Below the pieces are notes generated by a model. That model was not told the DNA's origin and did not search any database. It saw nothing but the letters and a program-made list of their open reading frames with translations. Both the position numbers and the translations under genes were made by a program. Below are positions 53,301-61,285 of a stretch of 64,000 bases of DNA, one piece after another. The DNA is taken from assembly GCA_037039685.1 (NCBI GenBank), contig JAWNGF010000011.1, positions 682,001-746,000 of the forward strand, in the 5' to 3' direction. This DNA comes from Ceratobasidium sp. AG-K. Lineage: Eukaryota > Basidiomycota > Agaricomycetes > Cantharellales > Ceratobasidiaceae. Numbering within the stretch: position 1 is the first letter of the stretch; every line of letters starts with the position of its first letter.

Positions 53301-54957
53301 GCTCAGCACCTCCAGGCTTTGGGACGATGTTTGTAGGGGAGACTGCGGCGACTTGATCCTGGGTAACCTTAGCAATGATTCGAGCTTCCTCCATGTCGTC
53401 GAGTGTACGGTAGAGCCATTGTCGCTGCGGTTCCGTGAGCCTCTTCTGCCCTGCACGCTTAGGAAAGCTTGCGTTTTCTGGTATGTCGAGCTTGATTTCT
53501 GCAAAATCGATTGGCAGTACCTCGGAGAGAGAGAGAGCAAAGATATCAGCGTACTCACTCACAAGGTTTTGAACCGTCTGTTTCTGTTGCTCTGTGAGGT
53601 CTGGTCCCACACGAACTCTTCGCAATATCTCCTGGACTCGTAATGGTTCGAATGGCTTGGTTTTCCGGAGGGATGGAGCTGTTGGTGGCACTTCAACACG
53701 GCGTTGGGCTGATGGGTGCCGAGATTGTCGGTCTTCACTTGTATTGAGTACCATGATGTCTGCTGGTCCTTTTGCCCGCTTGATCCTTCGCTGTGCTCGG
53801 TCTACAATCGTCTTGAGGTGCTGCACACGAGTGTTCCTATCAACAGCCTCGGTCAGCAACATATCCCGCTGGGTTTTCTCTTCCACTCTGATCTGTGCTG
53901 AGCGCCAAAGCCGGTCCAGCATCTCGTCTCCCGACTCATCTCTCGCTCCTTGCACTGGGTTTGTTACGCTTCGTGGTTCCAGCCGGCCAGAGACTGCGTG
54001 GCTTGGCTCTTCTTGCTTTGTTGACATTCCGGTCCAGCATTCGAGGCACTCCAGGGATGCCGAATCGACCCAGAAAGGGTTGTCTTCCTGCTCGGGCATC
54101 AATTTCCGAAGCCGCCGGCTCCGACGTGTGGGCACTGTAACAGGAACGGGTGCTGGGGCTGGTGCGGGTATGGGAATGGGCTCACCGGGCACAGTCCCTG
54201 CTGGCACTGTTGTCTCGGGCTTGGTCGCTGTGCCGGGCACAGATTTATGTTCCTCGCTGTTGGGCTTGTGCACTTCGTCTCCAGGTTCAATCAGTCCCTC
54301 GGGCTGGGTTGGTGGCTTGGCTGGTAGCGGGTAGTCATTGTGGAGCTCGAGTGGACCCTTTGGCGTTGATAGAATAAGGGTATCGCCTTTGAACACTTGA
54401 GCTGCTCCAGCTAGTCGTAGCCATGGCTTTCCGAGGAGTATGTCATAGTTCCCTTGTGCATCTAAGACCTCGAATTTGATCTTCCGCCATTGGCCAGCCA
54501 AACCGAGGAGCACTTCTCCGTGTCCTACCGAGTTGGTGAGGCTCCCATCGGCCATCCGACAGAGAATTCTGGACTTAGCTAAAGGTCCTAATGCTCCCTC
54601 CATTGATGCCCAGAAAGTGCGGTCCATCACACACAGCATTGCTCCACCGTCGATTGTAGTGCGTGCATTGATTTCATAACGGGGGTTTGTGGGGTTCTTG
54701 AGGTGTGCCCAAGCTTGAAAGGGTTTATCTCGCTGGTTTTCATCGTCGATATTATAAAGGTCTACTAGTGTAGGCGCTGGATACTGGGGAAAAGATAGTA
54801 TTTGAGAGACGGCAGGATTAGGTACATTAGAAGAAAAAGAGACTGTCCTGTCCGTGAGCATATTCCAAGAATCCAGCCTCAGCGTATCGTCATCTACCCG
54901 TGGGGCCTCGAAACACACAGGGTTGGCAAGTGAGGCATCACTGCTTACCAACCCCAC
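50362..54957 (-). CDS. Pol polyprotein of the Ty3/gypsy element
   Basis: About 1530 residues in one frame. Protease-like segment TTIDGGAMLCVMD near residue 105, with DGGA in place of the usual D-(S/T)-G-A. Reverse transcriptase: RPFPMGDLAAMQRKIAG, MPFGLTGAPTTFCETL and the catalytic VWMDD. RNase H: FIVTTDGSKYGFGAVLSQ. Integrase: an HHCC zinc finger (H in SAGGHFGRD, CPRCKNFG), catalytic D in LLVGDYLSLP, D in FMADGGSHFD and E in GLVEGYNKL. The C-terminus has the FKPGDLVQRYDARWDE module and no obvious chromodomain. The listed start is a GTG inside the gag stop (TAGTG). The frame is -1 relative to gag and open upstream, so Pol is probably made by frameshifting or re-initiation. Confidence 0.95.
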   Translation of the reverse strand: MGLVSSDASLANPVCFEAPRVDDDTLRLDSWNMLTDRTVSFSSNVPNPAVSQILSFPQYPAPTLVDLYNIDDENQRDKPFQAWAHLKNPTNPRYEINARTTIDGGAMLCVMDRTFWASMEGALGPLAKSRILCRMADGSLTNSVGHGEVLLGLAGQWRKIKFEVLDAQGNYDILLGKPWLRLAGAAQVFKGDTLILSTPKGPLELHNDYPLPAKPPTQPEGLIEPGDEVHKPNSEEHKSVPGTATKPETTVPAGTVPGEPIPIPAPAPAPVPVTVPTRRSRRLRKLMPEQEDNPFWVDSASLECLECWTGMSTKQEEPSHAVSGRLEPRSVTNPVQGARDESGDEMLDRLWRSAQIRVEEKTQRDMLLTEAVDRNTRVQHLKTIVDRAQRRIKRAKGPADIMVLNTSEDRQSRHPSAQRRVEVPPTAPSLRKTKPFEPLRVQEILRRVRVGPDLTEQQKQTVQNLVSEYADIFALSLSEVLPIDFAEIKLDIPENASFPKRAGQKRLTEPQRQWLYRTLDDMEEARIIAKVTQDQVAAVSPTNIVPKPGGAELPSIAALRKMANDQCLKYGLPIMWPEAETEDPVENTSAPEAKFRLVHNFASVNRVTQLRPFPMGDLAAMQRKIAGHRWVSVMDFMAGFNAIPVAPESVPYTGFHVDGRGYYVYLRMPFGLTGAPTTFCETLAAAFHDLIGKDLEVWMDDVASACDEFEDGMLKLKAIFAKCRSHGLSLAPAKTVLFMSEAKFAGARCSAEGIRPDLSKVKAILDWPEPRTALEIMSFLGCVGSYRTKIFDFARIAQPLTDLTRDIRSPQVKTPASNQEYKRALKETRIVLDNTARHAFAKLKTILTADNLTRAPVYDGRPFIVTTDGSKYGFGAVLSQEWEVQDEKGLTHKVMYPVAFASKRTSRTEERYIPFLLEFAALKYSLDEFDSIIYGQPIEIETDCKALADLLGNNKLNSTHERWRESIVARDIRAVRHKPGAENRVGDALSRIYESRPDDNTPAGQDSTVDPGWESAKGLLNDVYLLVDDESSRALLTRFIDDPYFSSVLNHLLFDTGEPEDESAEERRMRKRQAHRAEGFLVEGGKLWLVGGKRTKHSGKVECIPRNEAKEMALAVHSAGGHFGRDMTILALQQRFFWPDLRKDTIEAITSCPRCKNFGPRLLSAQMQPITRSRPFDLLVGDYLSLPVGHGGFKNVLVVVDAYSRFAFAFPLRGPGTGKTTVDLLSRVADMILTPRTFMADGGSHFDCEEVRTWAKDRGVSIIKTPAYAPWTNGLVEGYNKLLIGRLKRLCTPTVGESPEEDADPATTPGAWPKHLATAVAQLNDRTLPSLSYTPRELLTGQISAERRAELSATIREPSLLEVEVNMALTYSLRQDAYALALEHAERRRKSFDKHARIANFKPGDLVQRYDARWDETHAAARKLVPRWSGPLRVVSKALNSYTLEDLHGKKFSEATHTRLLRPFVPRPGTPLAEYAEALAQARRANPTASKPAIETPIELLPPTPRPEIRLPLLREDATQSPNNYQTDLSS

Positions 54958-56462
54958 TAGTTTTCCGAGTCCGAGCTGTCGTTGTGAGCGTCCGACTGGT
55001 ACTCGAGCTGCTGAACTGAGTGCAAGTCTGCATTCCCTGTCCCACCACGATCACGGCGTCGAGCTTCCCTCAATGCACTGAGTAACAACCCACGGGCTGT
55101 CCGTTCCTGTTGGGGGACCTGGATCTCCGATCGGCATGCCATCAGCGGGTGGAGGTCTCGGGCGCAGTTGATACAAACGTCACGGGTCTGGTGCAGCGTG
55201 CCTGGGGAAAGTGGGAACGGGGGCAGGTCCTTGGTTGGCTTGGAGAACTCGCCATGTGCATCCTTCCAGGCCTTGACGCTCGCTCGGTAGCGTGCTTGTT
55301 CCTCCACTGTGTCCTCGGCCACCAAGCTTGGTGTGGGGTCACGCTGGCCTGTTGGCCGTGGGATGGTACTCTGACCTTGAGCCATGTGCGGTGGCATTTG
55401 ACGGGATCGAGGCTCCCGGGTCAAGGCAGTGGGCGCTGCAAACGTGACTTGGGCGGGTCCAGCGGTGCGTTGGGCTGTAAGTGGCGGGATACGTGGGGAA
55501 GCAGCTAGCTGGGCAGGCAATGTTGGAGACACAGCGTTACGGAGGGCTGAGTGCGGGGTAACTGATAACGAGAGAGCCCTGACAGTAGCAGTGAGTTCGG
55601 CCATCTCCTTATGCTGTTGGTACATGTCCAGCAGCTGGTTGGATGGGATCTTGGCGATGGCATCGCACAATTCCTCGAGTGTAGTGAACATGCGGTAGTT
55701 TGAGACTATGCTGAGCAACCATTTTGGGAGGACCGATCCTTTGAGAGACTGAAACAGAAGCTCATCTTCCGGGAGGCCAGTTGCTTTGCCGTACGAGTGA
55801 TGGCGCCGCGCCCAGGTTTCGTGAGGCCGGGTTGCACAGTTGTCTTGAAGCTGGGGAAGCATTGGCTCGATATTGAAACGGCTGTCACGCCACTGCTCTC
55901 GGCGACGTGCTGCCATTGCTGCCAGGTCCCTTCTTGGTGTTGCCCATCGAGTCTCAATAAGCAGTCCAAGCGTGGCCCAGTCCAAGGTTTCAGCTGTCTC
56001 GGCCTGCCCTTTGGCTTTGTATGTTTCAAGCCATTCATATGCCACCCCCTCGTAGATGAGTTTGTCTGCCCAGAGCTGAGCTTTCTGCATGTTGGTGACA
56101 TCACGTGTAGCAATGTTAAAGGTGTGCCTCCACTGTGACTCCTTCATGGGAATTCCGTCGTCGTCAAAGTTTGGGAGGTCAGCAAGCATGCGACGTGCGT
56201 TGCGGAGATCCTCGTTCGTGCCCATAGTTGGTGGCGCTGGCAATTGTACAGGTGCGGGTGCAGGCGCAGGTGCAGGTGTAGGTGCGGGTGCAACAGGGTT
56301 TGGCTGTGTGACTGGTCCAATAGGCGGTGGCGTGCTAGGGTTTGGCAGTGCGGCGGCGCTTTGACTGATTGAGACAGTACGGATGGTTGGGGATGGTAGG
56401 CTGGCGTTTGAGTTGACACGGGATCTAGGTGACACGGCTGGCCGCGTGGGCGAATGCTGCAC
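54957..56462 (-). CDS. Gag protein of the Ty3/gypsy element
   Basis: About 500 residues. A Pro/Ala-rich N-terminal 110 residues is followed by the capsid-like region (WADKLIYEGVAYEWLETY, FQSLKGSVLPKWLLSIV, LEELCDAIAKIPSNQLLDMYQQHKE). Near the C-terminus a zinc knuckle of exact spacing C-x2-C-x4-H-x4-C is seen (CINCARDLHPLMAC). It ends at TAG 54959-54957, overlapping the pol frame. Confidence 0.9.
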   Translation of the reverse strand: MQHSPTRPAVSPRSRVNSNASLPSPTIRTVSISQSAAALPNPSTPPPIGPVTQPNPVAPAPTPAPAPAPAPVQLPAPPTMGTNEDLRNARRMLADLPNFDDDGIPMKESQWRHTFNIATRDVTNMQKAQLWADKLIYEGVAYEWLETYKAKGQAETAETLDWATLGLLIETRWATPRRDLAAMAARRREQWRDSRFNIEPMLPQLQDNCATRPHETWARRHHSYGKATGLPEDELLFQSLKGSVLPKWLLSIVSNYRMFTTLEELCDAIAKIPSNQLLDMYQQHKEMAELTATVRALSLSVTPHSALRNAVSPTLPAQLAASPRIPPLTAQRTAGPAQVTFAAPTALTREPRSRQMPPHMAQGQSTIPRPTGQRDPTPSLVAEDTVEEQARYRASVKAWKDAHGEFSKPTKDLPPFPLSPGTLHQTRDVCINCARDLHPLMACRSEIQVPQQERTARGLLLSALREARRRDRGGTGNADLHSVQQLEYQSDAHNDSSDSEN

Positions 56463-56852
56463 AAACCGGAAAGAGGAGTTCGCGTGGCCTGGGCCATGTG
56501 GAAAGGGAACAAGAGGCTCGACGCATGTGGGAGTGGTGGGTCCAAAGAACGGAACGGTGCTGCTTGAGCGTGGGATGATAAGAAGGCCTGGGCTAGAGGT
56601 GCCGCTGTCCTCGGACTCGAACGATGCGTCGTCGAGCAGAATAGTGCGATGAGCTGGTGACTCGGGGTCAGGAGAAGGTGTAGGGTAAAGTGGCTCGGGA
56701 CGGATGGTGTCCGAGCGACCTCGTCCTAATGGACGAGTAGAGTTAACAGACCGCGTGTTGGGCAGTATTGTGCGAAAGGCAGGAGCGCCAGAGACTACGC
56801 TGAAAGCTGTTTGCTGACAGCGAGTGATTCAGAATATGGGCTAGGATACCCA

Positions 56853-56864
56853 CTCTCGTCACCA
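56853..56864 (-). promoter_or_regulatory. probable primer binding site
   Basis: Minus strand TGGTGACGAGAG begins four bases from the inner end of the 5' LTR and would pair with a tRNA 3' end CUCUCGUCA-CCA. The tRNA identity is not determined. Confidence 0.5.
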
Positions 56865-56867
56865 CGG

Positions 56868-56970
56868 TGGACACGCCTAGGAAGCGTGGCAGAAGAAGGA
56901 AGGTTGGTTGGCTATGGACAATACACAGGCTATATAGGTCCTCGGACCCTGACTCCGAACCCCTACTACA
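56868..56970 (-). repeat. 5' LTR
   Basis: 103 bases, identical to 50025-50127. The element is transcribed leftwards, so this is the promoter-bearing LTR. The 4-base ACGC repeat follows at 56971-56974. Confidence 0.92.
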
Positions 56971-57178
56971 ACGCCCTCCACGCAAGCCTCCAACTGAAAT
57001 CAAGCCAATGCAGCGCCATATTGAGACTTGCTAGCTAGCACGTGACATCTAGCCACCAACCACTCGACTACACTCTGCAGATTGAGAACTTGCACGAGTG
57101 TCACCAGGTGAGCATAGCCTATTTCTACGCACCAGAGTTAAAACCTATAGGTGTCGCCAGTTTATACCCGGACCAATC

Positions 57179-58174
57179 ATGGTAGGTAGATTCTGTGCCC
57201 GTTGAATCGCGCTCATCATTTTAGCTCGGGAACGACTGGTTCTATTACTACTTGCTGGAGCTGTTGGATGAAGAACCCTTTGACGAGGAAGCGTTTTGGA
57301 ACGTAACCAGACAAGACCATGACACTCACTACAAAGCGCTGACGTCTGGCTTTGAGCTTGCGATGCGTGGGCTAGATGACTGCACGGAAGATGGCCCCGT
57401 GAGTCGCACGCTAGTGGAGAGGATCCAACTCACTCGCTACAGTTTCTTGAAGGAATGTTGTCCCAGCCTGCAGGCAACCTGCCATTTTGGCGCCCGATTG
57501 CGACCTGGGGTGGAGCCGAGCTCAATCGTGTCTCCAAGGTATGTCCACACAAAATCACAACCCGTCGCTTATGTATCCCAGCTGCTCGATCCCATGCGTG
57601 CAATCGAGGGCAATAGCCTAGCCCAACACATTGAAGAGTGGATCCATGTATTAGCCTGGGGATTGGTCTGGAGAAACTGTTCCAGCAGGCAAGACAAGTT
57701 GATTCAAATGTGGCGCGATAGGACAAGTGACCAACGCACCACTCGGGAAATACAAAGCGAGCCTGCCTTTGCCCGCTTCCGGCGCGGTATTGTTAGTTGC
57801 CGCCATGCCGCCAATCATGCATTGTTTGCCTATGAAACGGTGAGTATGGTGCTCAGAATGCAACCCAGGCTCACCCGTCACAGCTGGGACCAATAGTCCT
57901 CGTGTGCCCCCAGTTTCGTCTTGCAGCAATCTGCCAGCCTGATATCGGTTTCGAGTGCAAGGAATTGCTTAGGAGTCTAGCTGCTGCACACGCGCTTCGC
58001 CTTCGAGTGCAACGAGTCCATCGAGCCCTCGTCCTCCGGATTGTAACCCATCTTGATCCAGAGCTTACAAGCCTCGCCATGGGTCTAGACGATATCGAGA
58101 ACGAACTGGGAGGTGTATCCCGGGCTTGCCCTGAGAGTTCTTCATCAACACGACACGGCGCACGCACGCCTTGA
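57179..58174 (+). pseudogene. Z: family X/Y/Z member with degenerate 5' end
   Basis: Exons 57179-57181 (or a longer upstream exon), 57225-57398, 57443-57538, 57582-57839 and 57884-58174 give about 273 residues, some 110 short of X and Y. Family blocks remain: LLDEEPFDEEAFWNVTRQDHDTH matches X, then HIEEWIHVLAWGLVWRN and YETLGPIVLVCPQFRLA. The leader CACGTGACATCTAGCCACC (57040-57058) matches that of X (CACGTGAGTTGTCTAGCCACC), but where X has its ATG, Z has ACTCGA, so the ancestral start is gone. The retrotransposon sits only about 70 bases further upstream. It could still be translated from the ATG at 57179; whether it is functional is unclear. Confidence 0.55.
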
Positions 58175-58250
58175 TGGCGATCTGGTATGTACACGTGACC
58201 GCTTTGGTCATACCAAGCACCCAGCACAACACCAACCTTTGTCCCCAACC

Positions 58251-59077
58251 ATGACAGGTACGCTTCACGCTACACCTACCCTCATCTTTGTCTCGCCTTA
58301 TGTTTCAGACCATTACCAGGGAAAGCTCCCCGACATTGGTCACCTTGCAACATGGAGCGTGTCAAGCTTCAAATACGGTTTCAACGTAGATTGCTTGCGC
58401 GACGACGACCCAGAGACATTTTGGCAGTAAGCTGGACCACTTTCAATGAATCCAGTGCCGACATGTGTGTATAGGAGCGACGGGCCTCAACCCCACTACA
58501 TTACGCTGCAGTTTCACAAAAAGGTCGCGGTGCAGGCAAGTTATTATCCGTTAATCCTGGCGTTACATGACAATGCCCTTTAGAAAATCGCAATCCTTCT
58601 CAAGTTTGATCAAGACGACTCTTACACTCCGATTCGCCTGGCCATACGCGCTGGCAAGTCGTGTACTATGTGGCCAAACGACTGTTGACACCATTCCAGG
58701 AATGAGTCTAACCGACCTCCAAGAAGTACGATACGTTGGCTTTGAAAAGCCCAACGAGTGGCTCGACTTTGACGTCTCGATGGACCCTTCAGACGATGGC
58801 GTAAACGCGTGGGTCGACTTCTATCAATACCTTGGCCATCTGACACCTAGGCCATAGTCGCCCCCTACACTGCTATGCCATTCAAATTGTGATTGCAGCC
58901 AACTACATGAACGGAAAAGACACGCACATCCGAGGGCTCAAAGTATTAGGACCCCAAGAGTAAGTACTATTGTTGTCCAACAGCCCGTACTTACATCTAC
59001 ACAGACCACAACCTGGAGCAGAAGACACCATACCATACACCTCGCTCGCGTTTCAAATGCACGAATGCATTCGCTAA
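58251..59077 (+). CDS. APC10: anaphase-promoting complex subunit 10 (Doc domain)
   Basis: Processivity and D-box co-receptor subunit of the APC/C ubiquitin ligase. Exons 58251-58257, 58309-58426, 58475-58535, 58584-58653, 58700-58808, 58858-58959 and 59005-59077 give 179 residues, the normal length. Visible Doc-domain text: LPDIGHLATWSVSSFKYGFNVDCLRDDDPETFWQSDG, split over exons; HYITLQFHKK, LLKFDQDDSYTPIRLAIRAG, IVIAANYMNGKDTHIRGLKVLGP. It ends in Ile-Arg, the IR tail that docks to Cdc27. The first exon is only 7 bases. Introns after 58535 and 58653 start with gcaagt (GC-AG). A CACGTGACC site lies about 55 bases upstream. Confidence 0.95.
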
Positions 59078-59192
59078 CGTGAATGGTAGATAATTGCATC
59101 AAATTTATTTATGCGAGTCGTGTACTATATTCATTATAACTTCTATTCTACTTGCGCAAGAGCAACGACCTGCCACTCATTTCTACGCCGGG

Positions 59193-61117
59193 TTAGTTCG
59201 GCTCTCTAGTCATCTCAACCAACTTACCTTCGGGCTTTTCCAACCCCAAGAGATCCAAAATAGTTGGGGCGACATCAGCCAAAGCTCCCTTGCCCTCTTC
59301 GTCTTCGCCATCGTCTGCGTCGCCTGCGAGGCCATACTTGGATGGATCCCCAGTGATGATAAACGGCACGGGGTTGGTCGTATGCGCGGTGTGGGGGTTA
59401 CCAGTATCGGGGTTGATCATCTGTTCAGCATTTCCATGGTCTGCAGTAATAGCGAGAATGTATCCAGCTTTTTGGCATGCATCGTAAACAGTCTAACCCG
59501 AGTTAAGCGTTGGTCGATTTGAATGGTGAGACTCACCTTGACGGCCTTGTCGGTTGCCGAAATGGCCTGTACCGCCGCGTCATAAACACCAGTGTGTCCA
59601 ACCTAGATACGTTGAGAACAAGCTTTACGCATAGATGCTCGACATACCATATCGGGCGGTGCGAAATTGCACATGACAAACTCGTACTTGCCCGAGGCAA
59701 CAGTCTCGGCTACTTTGTCTGCCACTCCCTGAGCGCTCATCTCGGGTTGTTTATCATAGGTTGCGACCTTGGGAGATGGGATCAATTCTCGATCTTCTTG
59801 TTCGAACTGCTTCTCCACACCCCCGTTGAAAAAGAATGTCACATGCGCATATTTCTCAGTCTCTGTGGCGAGTTTCAGACCTATTCATTCACGCTAACAA
59901 CCACGTACCAGCAATATGGCATTGCTTGATGCCCTTTTTCGCGAGCCACTCGGCCAGAACATTGGTCATGGCTTGCGGAGGGAACGCAATATGAAACGGA
60001 AACTCGGAGTTGTACCTCGACATGGTCGTGATGTGCTAAACACCGGTGTCAGGTTGGTTATGAGATCGGGCATTCAAAGCCTACCAGGTCCTTTGGTACG
60101 GTCACCTCCATGGGCTTGTCCGGAAGACCAAACACCGACACAATCTCGCGCATACGATCCGAGCGATAGTTGAAAAAGAATAGGGTGTCCTTGTCTAGTT
60201 TCGGGTGAGCACTGAACGAATGCATATACCCCACTCACCTTTGATGCGAGTATCGTCGCCGCCCACGATGATGGGCTTCAAGAATTCGTCGGTCTCGTCC
60301 TTCTTATACCTTTCTTCGACCGTCGCAACCGGATCAGAGCTGGTCTCGCCTTGTCCGCCAACCAGGCCATCGACGGCAATCTTGACTCGCTCCCAGCTGC
60401 ATACATGTGAGCCCAGTTCGTAACTGCACAAGCTACTTACCGCTTGTCACGATCCATCGCATAGTATCGTCCCACAACCGTCCCGACCTCGCCATACTGC
60501 TCCTTTTCCATAAAATCAAGCAGTTCCTTCAAGTACTTGGACGACGACCGAGGCGCGGTATCACGCCCATCACCGATAAAGTGAACAATTGCCTTGGGCA
60601 CGCCAACCTCCTTGGCCGTCTCGAGCAACGCTTTCAGGTGATGAATGTGCGAATGGACACCTCCATCGGAAACGAGTCCGAGCAAATGGAGGCGGCCTGA
60701 TGTTTCCTTGGCGTGCTTGCACGACTCGACGATTGTCTTGTTCTTGTGGAATTCGCGCTTCTTGATCGAGACGTCGATGCGCACAATGTCTTGCCAAACG
60801 ATGCGTCCGGCGCCAATGTTTAGATGGCTGGGATCATTAGCATATGCGCCAAGGTCGAGTCTGCCTGGCTCACCCCACTTCCGAGTTGCCCATGAGCCCA
60901 TCGCTCAGGCCGACCGCCAGACCGTGGGCCTGGAGCGTGCGATAGCTATGGTTCTTGCCAATCGAGTCCATGTTGGTAGTATCTCCCCCCTTGATCGCAT
61001 TTCCTTTCTCGACCTCGGACACACCCCATCCATCGTGAACGCTGCAAGTCGTTAGCCCAGGCAACTACTTTGGCGGCGCACATACATCAAGCAAACTTTG
61101 TTTTCAACCTTGGCCAT
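59193..61117 (-). CDS. gpmI: 2,3-bisphosphoglycerate-independent phosphoglycerate mutase
   Basis: Glycolytic interconversion of 3- and 2-phosphoglycerate by the metal-dependent, cofactor-free enzyme. Exons (minus): 61117-61086, 61041-60874, 60827-60441, 60396-60239, 60194-60085, 60035-59909, 59880-59648, 59602-59537, 59492-59193, giving 526 residues. Visible: VHDGWG (first metal ligand), the phosphoserine motif [75 protein letters not shown] and TNPVPFI. All exon phases agree. The gene is convergent with APC10, with only 115 bases between the stops. Confidence 0.97.
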
Positions 61118-61285
61118 TGTGGTGAGTCTAGAGAGCTCGTCGAGTTTTCAAGCTTAAGACCCTGAGTCGTGAGAGATGAACGCGTGGGAAATTTACTCCA
61201 ATGACATAGATTTCCGATCTCGGTCGGACAAGTATATAAACGTATAGGATTAAGCAAAAACTGAATAATTTATCTATGGTATAAG

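Larger units (their letters stand above)
50025..56970 (-). mobile_element. Ty3/gypsy LTR retrotransposon, apparently intact
   Basis: Identical 103-base LTRs at 50025-50127 and 56868-56970, TG...CA ends, and a 4-base target duplication ACGC at 50021-50024 and 56971-56974. Gag and pol are open on the minus strand. The polymerase order (protease, reverse transcriptase, RNase H, integrase) is that of Ty3/gypsy. Identical LTRs imply a recent insertion between genes Y and Z. Confidence 0.93.

Noticed and set aside
53594..54334. Plus-strand open frame of 246 codons with Gly/Ala/Met repeats
   Set aside because: Antisense of the Pro-rich linker of pol; repeats mirror the PAPAP coding sequence.
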